50,320 bases of DNA from Chara braunii (GCA_003427395.1 BFEA01000798.1:19157-69476); one strand, 5' to 3'. Positions 10,538 to 20,999 are shown, counted from the stretch's first letter. The notes: a model not told the origin generated them from the letters alone. Translations and numbers: made by a program.

Positions 10538-11880
10538 TTTTTTTTTATTTTTTTTTTTTGAGCAAACTCAAATTCATTCTCAATCAAATAATTGAACGAG
10601 GCCGGGGACCTCACAATTCGACCTGGAGTTATCCCGGCAGGCTCGGCGGCAGCATCAGCCAGCTTAGCTTATCCAAACAAATTCTCCTATTCCTTTCCTC
10701 CTAAATTAACTGCTAGCTTTAATTAATTATCATTACTTCCATAACCTATCCCCCCGACCCTCATCTTTACTAGTTCTTATACTTTTACCTATTCCTACCT
10801 TGACTACAGTGTTCCGTGCTCCAGCCTATCAACCGGTCTGGAGCTAAGGTTGGACCTCAGCCTGAGGCCGCTGAGAGGCACGCTGTTCCTTTTGTGGTAG
10901 CCTAACACTCTCCACCCTGCCCTTCCCTTTGCGGTCTACAGTGACCGCCCAGTGGAACCGAGTGCACCTGGTTCCTCCCTCTACTTCCTACTCCTATAAT
11001 CCTATTCCTATTCGAGCCAAGGCGAAATCTTTAGCTTCCTGTCAGTTATCATAGCTAGCCTACCTGGTTTTGCCCAAGTTTCGGCAAACCACCACAGCCC
11101 TGATTCCCAGTTCCCTTTCAGAACTCTCCTCCTCCAGTCTGCCCTGATGTCCATTTTCATCGCCGTTCGAAACAACCTCTCCACCTGTTTCTCTTCCATT
11201 CCCTGCCCCTGAAACCTCCTCCCATTCCTGTCCAGCCATATTACCCACATCAAGGCTGCTCTGCGAGCCTGTGCAATATAGCCCCAGCCTTTGCCACTGG
11301 GGACACCTTCCGGGAGTGTTCCTTTTGCCCAATGTCGAAACCACCAGTGCCACCATTTGCGTGAGTGTGGACAGGCCCCCCACAGGTGGGTCATGGTTTC
11401 AACCGGCCCATTACATCTATCACACTCCAGTCTTATTTTCATTCCCCTGCTCAGCCATCTTGTTGTCGGGATTGATAGGTGTGACGGTAGCCAAAGAAGG
11501 GATGCAAGTCTCTGTGAGGGCCCTGAGGGGATCTTGGCCAGCTGCCCCCATAACCCCTTCAGTTCCCTTTCTGACGGCTGTTGTATGCAGGGTTGACCTA
11601 TCTCCCAGCGGGTTATCAGTTTCGTCAGTAGTCTCTCCCCTTTGGCCAACTTGGTGGCCACTAGACTCCCAGTCAGATTTGAGATATCCAATATTCTCTT
11701 TGCACCGACTTGCCAGCCCCATGCTAGTGGGTCTATTCTGAGCAGCCTCTTCGCCAAGCCTCCCGCTATCAATTTGTAGACTGAGGGTTCTCCTCTTCCC
11801 GGCTGCTTCACCGCCCTCGGAAATCCATTTATTTGCGGCATGCCCCTCGGACGGTCGGCTTACCTTGTCGTGCCGCTCTG
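10538..11880 (-). mobile_element. 5'-truncated LINE retrotransposon, 3' part
   Basis: A poly(T) tract at 10538-10559 is the poly(A) tail of an element on the minus strand. Next comes a roughly 450-bp 3' UTR containing TGTGAGGTCCCCGGCCTC (about 10600-10617, minus strand), and then the C-terminal part of the ORF2 protein (11008-11841). The same TGTGAGG..CCGGCCTC block stands just before the A-rich tail of the plus-strand LINE near 30530. The element is 5'-truncated, because endonuclease and catalytic RT motifs are absent. The 5' limit is approximate. Confidence 0.8.
11008..11841 (-). pseudogene. LINE ORF2 C-terminus with zf-RVT domain
   Basis: A 277-codon open frame contains the zf-RVT pattern: CDRC, then ETMTHLWGACPHSRKWW. 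It follows a Trp-rich linker of the type found C-terminal to RT in plant LINEs. In full-length elements this region binds template RNA and aids target-primed reverse transcription. The N-terminal endonuclease and RT core are missing, so the fragment cannot mobilise by itself, although the frame is uninterrupted. Confidence 0.8.
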
Positions 11881-11938
11881 CAACGATTCGAGTTTCCCAA
11901 AAAAAAAGGGCGGCAATTGGGCCTGAAATATGTTCAAC

Positions 11939-12100
11939 ATGCCCCTACCAGTATGGGTTCCATATTTTCAATATGCCCCTACCGGTATCAGTTCCAAATT
12001 TCCAGTATGCCCCTACTGGTATTGGTTCCAAATTTCCAGTATGTCCCTACCGAGCCGTTGAGTACATGGCCACAAAATTTCCATATGCCCCTACCGGTAC
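11939..12100. repeat. 34-bp minisatellite
   Basis: Units beginning ATGCCCCTAC (one reads ATGTCCCTAC) start at 11939, 11973, 12007, 12041 and 12085, so the period is 34 bp with one longer 44-bp step. Each contains a GGTTCCAAATTTCCAGT-like half. Confidence 0.85.
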
Positions 12101-12306
12101 CTTGCATCTTTCCACTATTCCCCTGTGGCCGTTGGTGGCAGTCGCGGTTGTTCCCCTGGCCCTGGGAGGAGGGTTACCGGGGCATATCGGAAATTTGTCA
12201 TACATCCCGCCTTTCTGCCATGCCCTACATTGTTTTCCAGGAGTTTGGGCCTCCGTGGGTGTGCATTTGACACCTGTGTGGACTCTCTGTAACACATCGT
12301 CGCTCT

Positions 12307-12307
<1 letters not shown>

Positions 12308-12350
<43 letters not shown>

Positions 12351-12379
12351 NNNNNNNNNNNNNNNNNNNNNNNNNNNCT

Positions 12380-12422
<43 letters not shown>
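12308..12422. repeat. (CT)n and (AC)n microsatellites around an assembly gap
   Basis: A (CT)n tract runs to 12350, followed by 27 unknown bases (12351-12377), five more bases of CT repeat and then (AC)n to about 12422. The gap lies between two simple repeats, where read overlap fails. The true length is unknown. Confidence 0.95.
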
Positions 12423-12425
<3 letters not shown>

Positions 12426-13658
12426 CGCACACACACACTACAGTCCAGCATTCTGGCATGTACATGACATGATGACAATGCAGCCAGTTGCTGGGTCACA
12501 AGAGACTCTGCAGGACTGTGCACCTGTGTGATTGGATTCAGGAATGATGTGCGAGCTCTGTGTGGCGAATTCGCAATAATGTGTTGTGAGAATGCATGGA
12601 GTGTTGTTCATAGACATGCCGGGCATTTCGTCTTCCAAATTGTGCTCGTACTGTTCAAGCCATTACCAAGTTTATCATATTTCCACTCATGTGACGGTTT
12701 GGATCATGAAGACCATGGTCTCGTAACTGTGCTCTGCTCTCCTGAACAGAGTGTGAACGCTGATAATTGCATTCATGAGAACTTTGCATTCACGAGAACA
12801 GAAAAAAGTTCTAAGATAATGGTATTCATGACGCAGAACAATGCCATGACGTAAAATAATCTGCTGCTAATGATTGTGACATGACAATAACAACCATGGC
12901 CGACTCTCTAAATACATGCATCATTACAACAAAAACCCATGTGAGAGCTTTGAAGAAAAAGCACATTTGCGGCCGCAACGGTTTCTTCGTCTGTCCCCCT
13001 TTCCCATCTAACATGTGGCAAACCTCACAAAACTCTGCTGACAATGCCTGACATAGACGACAATAACTCTGGAACTGTGGGGAGCAAGAGAGTCCGTATT
13101 TGGTTGCTGTTCTGTGATGGTTATGCAACTCTTTCACATTCTGTGGATGACATTTGTCAAACATGCTTGCAATGCTCCAGTAGACAGACGGCACCAACCT
13201 CAGCAACCTCCATAAAGTGAGCACTGGTGCGACGAAGACAATCCATGAAAATGTGCATTGCTTACGGAGAGCGGTGGATATTTTTTTGTCAGTGATATTT
13301 GGAAGACATGCCATGAAAAGTTGCTCCACTACTAAATTTCAATGGATAGGCCCTGTTCTTGATATGTAGTCTTGTTTTCCGATAACAACATACCTAGGAT
13401 GTACATTAGTTGATACAGAAAACTGACACCCAACTCCACTGAGTCCACTCAGGTCACTAGATCAAGGCTGTGGGCTTGAGCGCTGGACCCACACGGTCCC
13501 ACAGGATTGGTAAACTCAGTGGTCACTGGTCAGTGACCGGACTGAACCTACTCTGCAAGGCTGTGAGGTTATGCATGATTCTTTCCAGTTGGAGGTGAGC
13601 TGACATCCATGCAGTGGCCCAACCATCCATATCCTGCACTCCTTTCTCACTGTGCAGA

Positions 13659-13662
<4 letters not shown>
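12423..13662. other. No recognisable gene
   Basis: The longest frame is 12826-13329 on the minus strand (about 167 codons, Cys-, Phe- and Trp-containing). It resembles no family I recognise and has no supporting context. No repeat or RNA gene was identified. Confidence 0.35.

Positions 13663-13725
<63 letters not shown>
13663..13725. repeat. (CT)n microsatellite
   Basis: About 31 uninterrupted CT dinucleotides. On the minus strand this (GA)n tract lies directly downstream of the tRNA-like sequence at 13740-13825. Confidence 0.95.
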
Positions 13726-13728
<3 letters not shown>

Positions 13729-13739
13729 AACGTTATTGC

Positions 13740-13825
13740 ACCCATCTGATTCAACAGGATTCGAACTTGTCACCTGTTTGTCAACAGTCACTGCCACGGC
13801 ATTGTGTTATGCTCGTCAACAATTA
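13740..13825 (-). repeat. Possible tRNA-derived SINE
   Basis: On the minus strand a D-arm-like GCATAACACAATGC precedes GACAAGTTCGAATCCTG, which resembles a T-arm and Pol III B box. A plausible anticodon stem could not be drawn, so this is not called a tRNA gene. The (GA)n tract follows it as a possible 3' tail. A SINE-like retroelement is the best guess. Confidence 0.3.
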
Positions 13826-14540
13826 TGTGTCACCACAACCATACCACGAACAACAAGAACATGAAGAACAACAACAATGATGACAATAACAATGACAGCA
13901 CTAGAACGAGGACATGATTTGATGTCCTGAACGACCATGGACAGCATCCGTTTGTAAGAATTTCTAAGAAAGACAGTACTGGTTGCACATACTTAAGTAA
14001 CTTAAGAAATAAACTGCGAACCTCTATCAAGACTGACGTAGAACTCCCACCTCACAGCCTACATGACAGGGACGTGCTGCTGTCCCCAATTCGACATTCG
14101 CTAAATGGGCAATGCATCTTCTAGCAGAAGACGCATGCTTTCGTTCAGCACGGCTAGCCACCTGAGGCCTGGTGAAACATTCGACCGAAATACGGAAATG
14201 CATACTGAACAATGACCACCGGGGCCTGGATGCAACCAAAATGCGACCAAAATATGTCCAGCAAGAAGAAGACCTAAGTAGGAGCCAATGAGACAACATT
14301 GTCGCTGCAAACTGTAGACACTGACAATCGATAAATACGAGGTGATCATTTTGATTACGCTGCTCTGTGGCACTTGTAATCGTCCAACAAAATAACAACC
14401 TGCCCTCCCCAGTCGTCCACCACCCATGCCACACACAAAGCCACCACCAAGTGGCACCAACCCCCCGCCCGCACCACCCACGCTGTCAACCGCCCACGGC
14501 ACCACCCGCGCCTCAACTGCTACATCACTGCCGTCCGTTT

Positions 14541-15468
14541 TTGCAGGTTCAACGGGAGTGCCCATGACACCCAAAGAGACTGCACTTGAAAACCCTGGTG
14601 GGCTTGGCGTCTGCTCTCCCGCACTTGTGAACCCTCATCCAACGATCTCGACCAGCACGTGGCACAGGAGGCAATACACCATTTTCGTCCACGTCCTCCA
14701 CTCCATCTTCGAGGCCTGACTCGTCGACGTCTGCTCCGCCATCCACATGCGCACTGTCACTCTTAATTCCCCACATCTCCCTTGGCTGCAGCGGATGGAT
14801 CAAGCCAGTGTACCTATCTTCGTACTGCCTGTGTCGTGAATGTCAGGCAACAGAACTTTCGCGGGCACTGCTTGGCGCTGAGGATGGCGACGAGTTGTCG
14901 ACTGCATGCGGACAAGGGACACCTCTTGACCCCCATTACCCACACGTGCGCGATTTGTGGCTCAAAACCACTCGGCTTGAAGAATAGCCACACAATACCT
15001 CGAATATGTCTTCATTTGTGGGCACGACTCGAAATCTGTGTGCCTTGTCCCTGCACAACATCAATGCTTGTTCTGCTTCCGAACGAAGCACACTTTTGAT
15101 CTGCGCCGCTGCGTTGCGACATTCGACGAATTGCTGGCACAAACGACGACGAATTTCTTCCATCATGAACATGGCAGGCTTCTCTCTATCCTCCATGATC
15201 CAACTGTTTAGGGACTCTGCTATGTTGGGAGTGTAGTGCCCGTACCGCTGCCTCTCGACATGCGCGTCTGCCCAGTGTACCGGGTCACACGGGCATAACA
15301 GTCAGCCCGTCATGTCGATGTCCATCCCTCTCATATGCGCAATCAAGTTGTAGAGTTTTTGGATGTTTGTCGCCTTCGCTGCTGCCCACAACAACTTCTG
15401 GTACTCGGATCCATTGTTGCGCTTCTTGATATCCATGAGGAAACCCCGGAAACACATTACCGACCAGA
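14541..15468 (-). pseudogene. Decayed Mutator-like (MULE) transposase, C-terminal half
   Basis: The minus strand from 15468 downward reads through MULE landmarks in order. They are LLWAAAKATN; then, after an in-frame TGA near 15300, HWADAHVERQRYGHYTPNIA followed by ESLNSW; EDREKP..MMEEIRRRL; and a SWIM-type zinc finger remnant (RTCG, stop, WGSRGVPCPHAV). Next are YTGLIHPLQPREMW and a C-terminal CCHC-like remnant ending at an in-frame stop near 14550. MULE transposases excise and insert Mutator-type DNA transposons. At least three in-frame stops and several frameshifts make this copy inactive. The N-terminal DDE region is not visible upstream of a short duplication at 15459-15518. Terminal inverted repeats were not found. 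Confidence 0.85.
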
Positions 15469-15526
15469 TAAAAATGTTATTCTTTGTCCCAATCGGATAA
15501 AAATGTTATTCTTTCTGGATGACCGC

Positions 15527-15832
15527 CCCATGATTCGAAAGTTGCGCTCAGGTGATGGAGAAACCAGAACCAATTGTTGCCTATGTATCCCCCGTGGTCA
15601 TGATCGCGGGGCCACTAACCGCGTGCAGTCAGGATTGTGACTTCCAGCCCGACCACATGCGGTCGAGTGCGGCCTTGAAAGTCAAGAGTACCCATGATTC
15701 GAAAGTTGCGCTCAGGTGATCAAGAAACCAGAACCTCGTGGTCATCACCGCGGGGCCACTAACCGCGTGTGGTCAGGATTGTCACTGCCAGCCCGACCGC
15801 ATGCGGTCGAGTGCGGGCCTTGAAAAGACTCA
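15527..15832. repeat. Tandem duplication, 164-bp unit
   Basis: CCCATGATTCGAAAGTTGCG starts at 15527 and again at 15691, and both units continue with GCGGGGCCACTAACCGCGTG and CAGCCCGACC. The second unit contains the 14-bp perfect palindrome GACCGCATGCGGTC (15795-15808), and the first holds a one-base variant. A smaller direct duplication of GATAAAAATGTTATTCTTT lies just before, at about 15469 and 15496. Confidence 0.85.
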
Positions 15833-15839
15833 AAAGAGT

Positions 15840-16199
15840 ACTTTTATTTCCCAAGAAAATAGGCTAAAAAAAAAAAAAAACATTCTGGGGTTGTATTTGA
15901 AAATCCCTACATCCCCCGTTTTTTTTTTTTTTTTGATGTTGTCATTTTGATGTTTTTTGTTATTTGAAAACAAAAATGAAAAGACGAGTATTGTAATTAA
16001 AAAAAACACAATTAAAAAAAATGATTTTTTTTTCTCTTCCTTTTTTTTTTATTGTTGGTGGGATAAACATGGAGCACATGTTTCTTTGATTGATTCTTTT
16101 TTTCGGTTTTGATAGAGACACACATACTAATTGATTGATTGTGATTGATTAATTGATTGATTGATTGATAAAAAAATAAAAATAAAAAACATGAACGCG
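15840..16199. other. AT-rich, gene-free stretch
   Basis: Poly(A) and poly(T) runs (about 15866-15880, 15920-15934, 16022-16051) and a GATT-type microsatellite near 16130-16170. No coding potential was seen. Confidence 0.7.
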
Positions 16200-16441
16200 C
16201 GTGTTTGTGTTTGTGTGTGTGTGTGTGTGTGTGTGCGCGCACACGCACGTATGTAAGTGTGTGCGTCAGTCAGTGTGTGTTTGCAGGTGTGTGTCAGTGT
16301 GTGTTTGTGTGTGTGTGTGTGTATGTGTGTGTGTGTGTGTGTGTATGTGTGTCAGTGTGTGTGCCAGTGTGTATGTCAGTGTGTGTTTGTGTGTGTGTGT
16401 GCGCGCGCGCGCGTGTGTGTGTGTGTGTGTTCGCTCGCGTG
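16200..16441. repeat. Long imperfect (GT)n microsatellite
   Basis: About 240 bp of GT dinucleotides interrupted by CAGT, TTTGT and GCGCGC blocks. Open frames across it encode only Cys-Val repeats and are not genes. Confidence 0.95.
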
Positions 16442-16452
16442 TGGACTAAGGA

Positions 16453-16530
16453 GTAGGTGGTAGCGCGGCAACTTCTTCTCGGTAGTGGATTATTACTGAC
16501 CCGTTTTAAAGCGTAGTCATAACTTCCCGA
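16453..16530 (+). repeat. Dispersed repeat family B, copy 1
   Basis: Shares GTAGGTGGTAGCGCGGCAAC, CTTCTCGGTAGTGGA and TGACCCGTTTTAAAGCG with copies at about 17100-17210 and 19339-19430. Class unknown. Confidence 0.7.
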
Positions 16531-16617
16531 CTATGAATCCCCCCCGTAGACGGCCACGCGCGGCCGAGGCCTCAACCCCGTGGCCATTAAAAAAAAAAAA
16601 AAAAAAAGTTTGGAAGA

Positions 16618-16690
16618 AAAATGTGTTATGCAGAAAAATAACCTGAACAACTTTTGCCTTGTGGTCACATCGAAAAACTTTACTGAATTT
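16618..16690 (+). repeat. Dispersed AT-rich repeat, copy 2
   Basis: Reads GTGTTATGCAGAAAAATAAC, CTGAACAACTTTTGCCTT and GGTCACAT, closely matching 6833-6920. A 19-nt poly(A) run lies just before it at about 16589-16607. Confidence 0.75.
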
Positions 16691-16699
16691 GAAATAAAA

Positions 16700-17092
16700 A
16701 ACACGTAAGTTCCATAGTTTTGCTTAACAACAAAAAAAAACAAACAGCTTTTTCCTTAGGAAAATTAGTTTTTGAATTTTTAAAAATTCAAAGACGAAGT
16801 AAAAAAAAAAACGAAATTGCGCAATGTAGATCTCGAAAAGATCTACAACACCATATTTTTTGTTTTTTGGTTTGAGAATGTTTTTAAGTCTGAAAAAAAT
16901 CCTGAAAGTCTCAGCTGCACCCAACCGAGGTCAGAGCTGAGGCGGCCGTGATCATGGCCGCCCGCCGAGTTTGACCCCGTGGCGGCGGCCGCAAGTGTTA
17001 GGTGATACTTAGCTTCCCAATGTCTTCAGAGTTCTTTGTGGCATTCGGGGCAGCATGTTGCGTTGTGCATGGATAAGGGGGGTTGCGTCCCC
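16700..17092. other. Gene-free AT-rich then GC-rich sequence
   Basis: A/T-rich to about 16905. A GC-rich part follows, with an imperfect inverted repeat of GGCGGCCG / CGGCGGCCGC type at about 16940-16992. No gene was seen. Confidence 0.5.
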
Positions 17093-17405
17093 GGATCGAA
17101 GTGCAATGGATACGTTCCGAGAGTTGGAGTGGGTGGTAGCGCGCCGAGTTTTTCTCTGTGTCGGACTAACACTGACCCGGTTTAAAGCGGAGTTGTAACT
17201 TCCCTACGTCTTGAGAGTTGTTTGTGGCGTTCAAAGCAGCGTGCTTCATCTGCATTCGGGAGTGTTGTGCATCAGATAGTTTCAGGTGTACATTTTTGGC
17301 GTAATGCCAGGCTTCTAACGAGTCGGTGAAATTCCTTTGAAACACGATTGGTTCTGTATGCGGTGGAGTGGATAAGGGAGGTCGCGTCCCCGGATCCAAT
17401 GTAGT
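17093..17405 (+). repeat. Dispersed repeat family B, copies in partial tandem
   Basis: Contains the family-B block GGGTGGTAGCGCGCCGAGTT and TGACCCGGTTTAAAGCGGAG. Related segments (AGAGTT.TTTGTGGC, GGATAAGGG..GCGTCCCCGGATC) occur twice, at about 17013-17100 and 17205-17400. A degenerate hammerhead-like piece lies near 17317. Confidence 0.6.
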
Positions 17406-17640
17406 CCCCCGTATGTCGTACGGGGGGTCTCCGTACCGTGCGTGCGTAATGATGGACGAACGGCCGTACAGGCGTACGGACGGTCTCCGTCCGAACGTGC
17501 CAGTGCCCAGTGGGGGAGTGAGGGGGGGGGGCTGACCCCCGAGGATGGTAGGGGGGGGTCTCAAGGGCCCGCGCAATATTTTTTTTAGAAAAATTGCCAT
17601 AAAAAAAATAGAAGGAAAAAAACAAAAAAACAAGCAAAAT
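17406..17640. other. GC-rich CGTACGG-containing repeat DNA
   Basis: Several short inverted blocks of CGTACGG / CCGTACG and CCGTCCG type, then runs of G. Similar CGTACGG- and CGAACG-rich blocks recur at about 18470-18560 and 19070-19310, suggesting fragments of one repeat family. No coding sequence was recognised. Confidence 0.4.
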
Positions 17641-17696
17641 CGAATAAATCTACCACTACAACATGGAACTATACACCACCACAATTGTTTTTGTTT

Positions 17697-17741
<45 letters not shown>

Positions 17742-17765
17742 GGTAAGTCTCCAACCTCGCAGCTG
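17641..17765 (+). repeat. Dispersed repeat family C with internal (GT)n(GA)n
   Basis: AAATCTACCACTACAACATG and an ATACACCACCACA block are followed by (GT)n, then (GA)n, then TAAGTCTCCAACCTCGCAGC. The first module recurs at about 17803-17850, and the same order recurs around 19985-20125, so the dinucleotide tracts appear to travel inside a larger repeat. Confidence 0.65.
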
Positions 17766-17861
17766 GACTCGGAGAAAAAACAAAAACAAGCAAAATCAAA
17801 TGAATCTACCCTTAGAACATGGAAATATACACTGACACACTTGTTTTTGTTCGTGACACTT

Positions 17862-17910
17862 GTGTGCGTGTGTGTGTGTTCGTGGGGGGGAGGAGACCCC
17901 CCCACATTAC

Positions 17911-17952
<42 letters not shown>

Positions 17953-18190
17953 TAAATTTATCAATCAATCAAACGGAAAAAAAAAAAGAAAAAAAAAATT
18001 GAGCGTGTGTGTGTGTGTTTGTGTGTGTTTGTGTTTGTATTCGCGGGGGGGAGGCAACCCCCCCACAACATATCAATCAATCAAAAGAAGAAAAAAAAAA
18101 AGGTCGCGCATGTGTGTGTGTGTGTGTGTGTGTATTCATGAGGGGGAGGCAACCCCCCCCCAACATATCAATCGATCAATCAATTAATCA
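17862..18190. repeat. Composite tandem array: (GT)n, G-run/C-run hairpin, (ATCA)n
   Basis: Three consecutive units begin near 17862, 18003 and 18111. Each has a (GT)n tract, then TTCG/TTCAT, a G-run-AGG[A/C]A(A)-C-run hairpin (for example GGGGGGGAGGCAACCCCCCC), then ACATATCAATCAATC-type tetramers and an A-rich spacer. Conservation of the order across units shows that the composite was duplicated as a whole. Confidence 0.8.
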
Positions 18191-18289
18191 ACCTATCATT
18201 TTTTTATTTTTTTTTATTTTTTTATTTTTTTTCTCCTTTTTTTTGTTTGTCTTTTACGATCAATTTGGATCAAATAAGATTCAAATTGG

Positions 18290-18353
18290 ATCAATCAATC
18301 ATTGACAATCAATCAACCCGTCAGTCAACCAATCAATCAATCAATCAATCAAC

Positions 18354-18418
<65 letters not shown>
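18290..18418. repeat. (AATC)n microsatellite
   Basis: About 30 tetramers of AATC with a few AACC and CAGTC interruptions. Confidence 0.95.
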
Positions 18419-18939
18419 TTTTTTTTTTCTTTTTTTCTTTTTTAACACCCAGGACCAGGTTTGCCAGGCCGAACGTATGCAGGCCCCTAAGCTGACCCCC
18501 GAACGTTATGGCGTTCGGGTCCCTGTACGGGGCCCAAACCTGAAGGGGTTTGGACCCCCAAAAAAAATTATTTCGGCATCTAAATATTATTTTGTTTTTC
18601 TGAAAAACATTTTGTGAGTTCTTTGTGATGTAAGGTATCTCCCTCTTAATTTTGAAGCTATTCTGGTTAGCCAAAAAAAAATGAAAAATTGACAAAGATG
18701 GTGGTGTCAAAACTTGCTTGCCCACTCACTAATTTGTTTTTTTTCTCTTTTCACTTTTTGTTTTTGCTTTATTTCGGGGCATGAAAAAAAATATTATTTT
18801 TTCAAACTTTATTTGTAGAATCGCCAAAGATGGCGGTATCAGAAACGTCCTCGCCTACTCAATAACTTCATTCTCGTTTTATTATATTTTTATTTTCATT
18901 ATTATTATTTATTTATTGTTTTTGAATTTTATTTCAAAT
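18419..18939. other. AT-rich gene-free sequence
   Basis: T-rich runs, a GC-rich CGAACG/GTACGGGG block near 18470-18550 and further AT-rich DNA. No gene was recognised. Confidence 0.5.
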
Positions 18940-19015
18940 TTGGTAAATAATTTGGATGTAACCTTGAGGCAAATGTTCTTTAGTTTATTATTCTCCATAA
19001 CATATATTTGTTTCA
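18940..19015 (-). repeat. Dispersed AT-rich repeat, copy 3 (inverted)
   Basis: The reverse complement reads TATGTTATGGAGAATAATAA, then CTAAAGAACATTTGCCTCAA, GGTTACAT and ATTTACCAAATTT, aligning along its length with 6833-6920. Confidence 0.7.
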
Positions 19016-19338
19016 GATTTTTTGGAATTCGTTTTTATTTTTTTGTTTTTTTGTTTTTTGGGTCCGTGTTCGGTCGAACGGCCGAACGCGTCGAGAGGGG
19101 GTGCCGAACGTTCGGGTGTTCGGGTTCGGGCGTTTGGCCCGTCCCGAACGTCGGCAACCCTATTTATATATATTGTTTTTTTTTTAATGGGGGCTAACCC
19201 CTCGACACCCGACCCCCCTCCGGGCCCCAACGCATCAAACCCCCTCAACCCCCTCTGGGAAGGCCACATACGGAATGCCCGAAGTCCGTACGTACGGTCC
19301 GTCCCCGTACCAGGTGACAACACTGCACGGATCCAAAC

Positions 19339-19430
19339 GCAATGGATGAGTTTCGAGACTCGGAGTGGATGGTAGCGCGCCAAGTTCTTCTCGGTAGCGA
19401 ACTAACACTAACGCGGTCTGAGTTTCTAGC
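19339..19430 (+). repeat. Dispersed repeat family B, copy 3
   Basis: Contains GATGGTAGCGCGCCAAGTTC and TTCTCGGTAGCGAACTAACA, matching the copies at 16453 and 17093. Confidence 0.7.
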
Positions 19431-19737
19431 GGACGGTCTCCGCTCTAACCTTAGAGCATCGTCCTACCGTCGCTCTACCCCCGTTCTACCCCCAGTTCGA
19501 CGGGGTAAAGCAGCCCCTGCCAAAGAGCGACGTACCAAGCAGGGGAGGGGCATGCCCGTTTCGGTGGCATGGGGGGATGCCCCGGAGAGTCGGGAACCGC
19601 CTCGCACTGCCGGATTTGTTTTTCGATTTAAAACCGTGGAGGTTGGAAAATTGCGTTTCAGACCATTTCTGGTCGTCAAGTCCGGTCAGGCCCTTTCGTG
19701 GGATCGACGACTAGAGGGAACTTGCTCACGGGAGGGT
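19431..19737. other. Gene-free sequence with CGCTCTACC motifs
   Basis: Short CGCTCTACC / GTTCTACC repeats near 19438-19500. Inverted relatives (GGTAGAACGAGGTTAGAGC) occur near 20875-20900. No gene was recognised, because the open frames here only read into the poly(C). Confidence 0.4.
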
Positions 19738-19740
19738 GCG

Positions 19741-19775
<35 letters not shown>

Positions 19776-19818
19776 AAAACAAGAAAACGTGCCAGAACGC
19801 CAGCCATTATGGCGGTAG

Positions 19819-19893
<75 letters not shown>

Positions 19894-20075
19894 CCCCCCC
19901 CCACACACACACACACACACAGAACATGTAAGACTCCAACCTCGTGGCTGCCCTCATGGTACTTCCATTGATAGGATGAGCAACCGAATGAATCTACCGC
20001 TATAAGCCTTAAACATGGAAATATACACCGCCACACTTGTTTGTTTGTTTTTGTGTGCGTGTGTGTGTGTTTGTG

Positions 20076-20125
<50 letters not shown>
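19738..20125. repeat. Poly(C), (GA)n, (AC)n and family-C repeat cluster
   Basis: A run of more than 30 C (to 19773), (GA)n at about 19820-19890, a C run, (CA)n to about 19920, family-C sequence (GACTCCAACCTCGTGGCTGC; ATCTACCGCTATAAGC; ATATACACCGCCACACTTG), then (GT)n and (GA)n to 20125. Such homopolymers are prone to length error in assembly. Confidence 0.85.
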
Positions 20126-20129
<4 letters not shown>

Positions 20130-20999
20130 CCATCGATAGGACGCGGGGTGTTGGGGAGCAGTCTTGTAGCCCCATTCACCGTTCACAGGGTAAGACTCTG
20201 TGGACGGAAACCGGTCATGGAGTTCACGGAGTTCACGGTGTAGGAGTTCATGGAGTTCAGGGAGAGCAGGATCGTTTTTTTTTTGTTTTTTTTTTTGGTG
20301 GGAGGGGTTGTTTCTTTTTTTTTAATAGGAGGGTGGGGGACATTGGAGGGTAACTCCCCATAATTTTCTCCATTTTTTTTTCATGAATAATATTTTTTTA
20401 ATAAAAAAATAAATAAATCCAACCATCCAAAATAAGCATTTCGTTTGTTATTTTGTAGGTTATTTCAATTTTGTTTTTATTTTTTCAATGTCGTCACGCT
20501 GTGGGGCTTGAGGCGATTTTAGCTGAGTGAGCCTCCCCCCCCGCCCCAAAAGAAAAAAGAAAAAAAAAAGAACACCACTCTTTCCTGGTCGGCCCGTTCA
20601 CCGTGAATGGTCGTGCACAAGAAAAACACCAAATGAACGGTCGGTCACGTTCACGGGTCCGGCACTATTGGGGAGTGACAGGAGTGTTGGGGAGGGGTGC
20701 AGCGGCGGTATGTTGATGGTTGTAGGGGAGGGATGTTGAGGGGTGTAGGGGCATAAAGGTTTTTTTTTTTTTTTTTTTTTGTCGTTTTTTGAGTGGGGGG
20801 ACTTAGTCGTCATTATCCGCAGCCCCCCTCCTTTCGTGAGTTTGTCGAAAGTGGGTTAGACGGGGAGAAAAAGAGGTAGAACGAGGTTAGAGCAGGGGGG
20901 GGGGGGGGGAGGGTAGAGCAACGCTCTACCTCGCTCTACCCGTTCTTCCTCGCTTCCTAGGACCCGGTTTAAAGAGAGGAAAAGGTGGAGAGAAGGGCA
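20126..20999. other. Gene-free simple-repeat-rich sequence
   Basis: GGAGTTCA(C/T)-type short repeats at about 20218-20262, T runs at 20275-20296 and 20760-20780, and a run of about 15 G near 20897-20911. No gene was seen. Confidence 0.6.

Noticed and set aside
11939-12100. Spaced repeats that might suggest a CRISPR array
   Set aside because: Units are contiguous with a 34-bp period and no unique spacers; this is a minisatellite in a eukaryotic context.
16201-16463. Cys-Val-rich open frames
   Set aside because: Translation of the (GT)n microsatellite.
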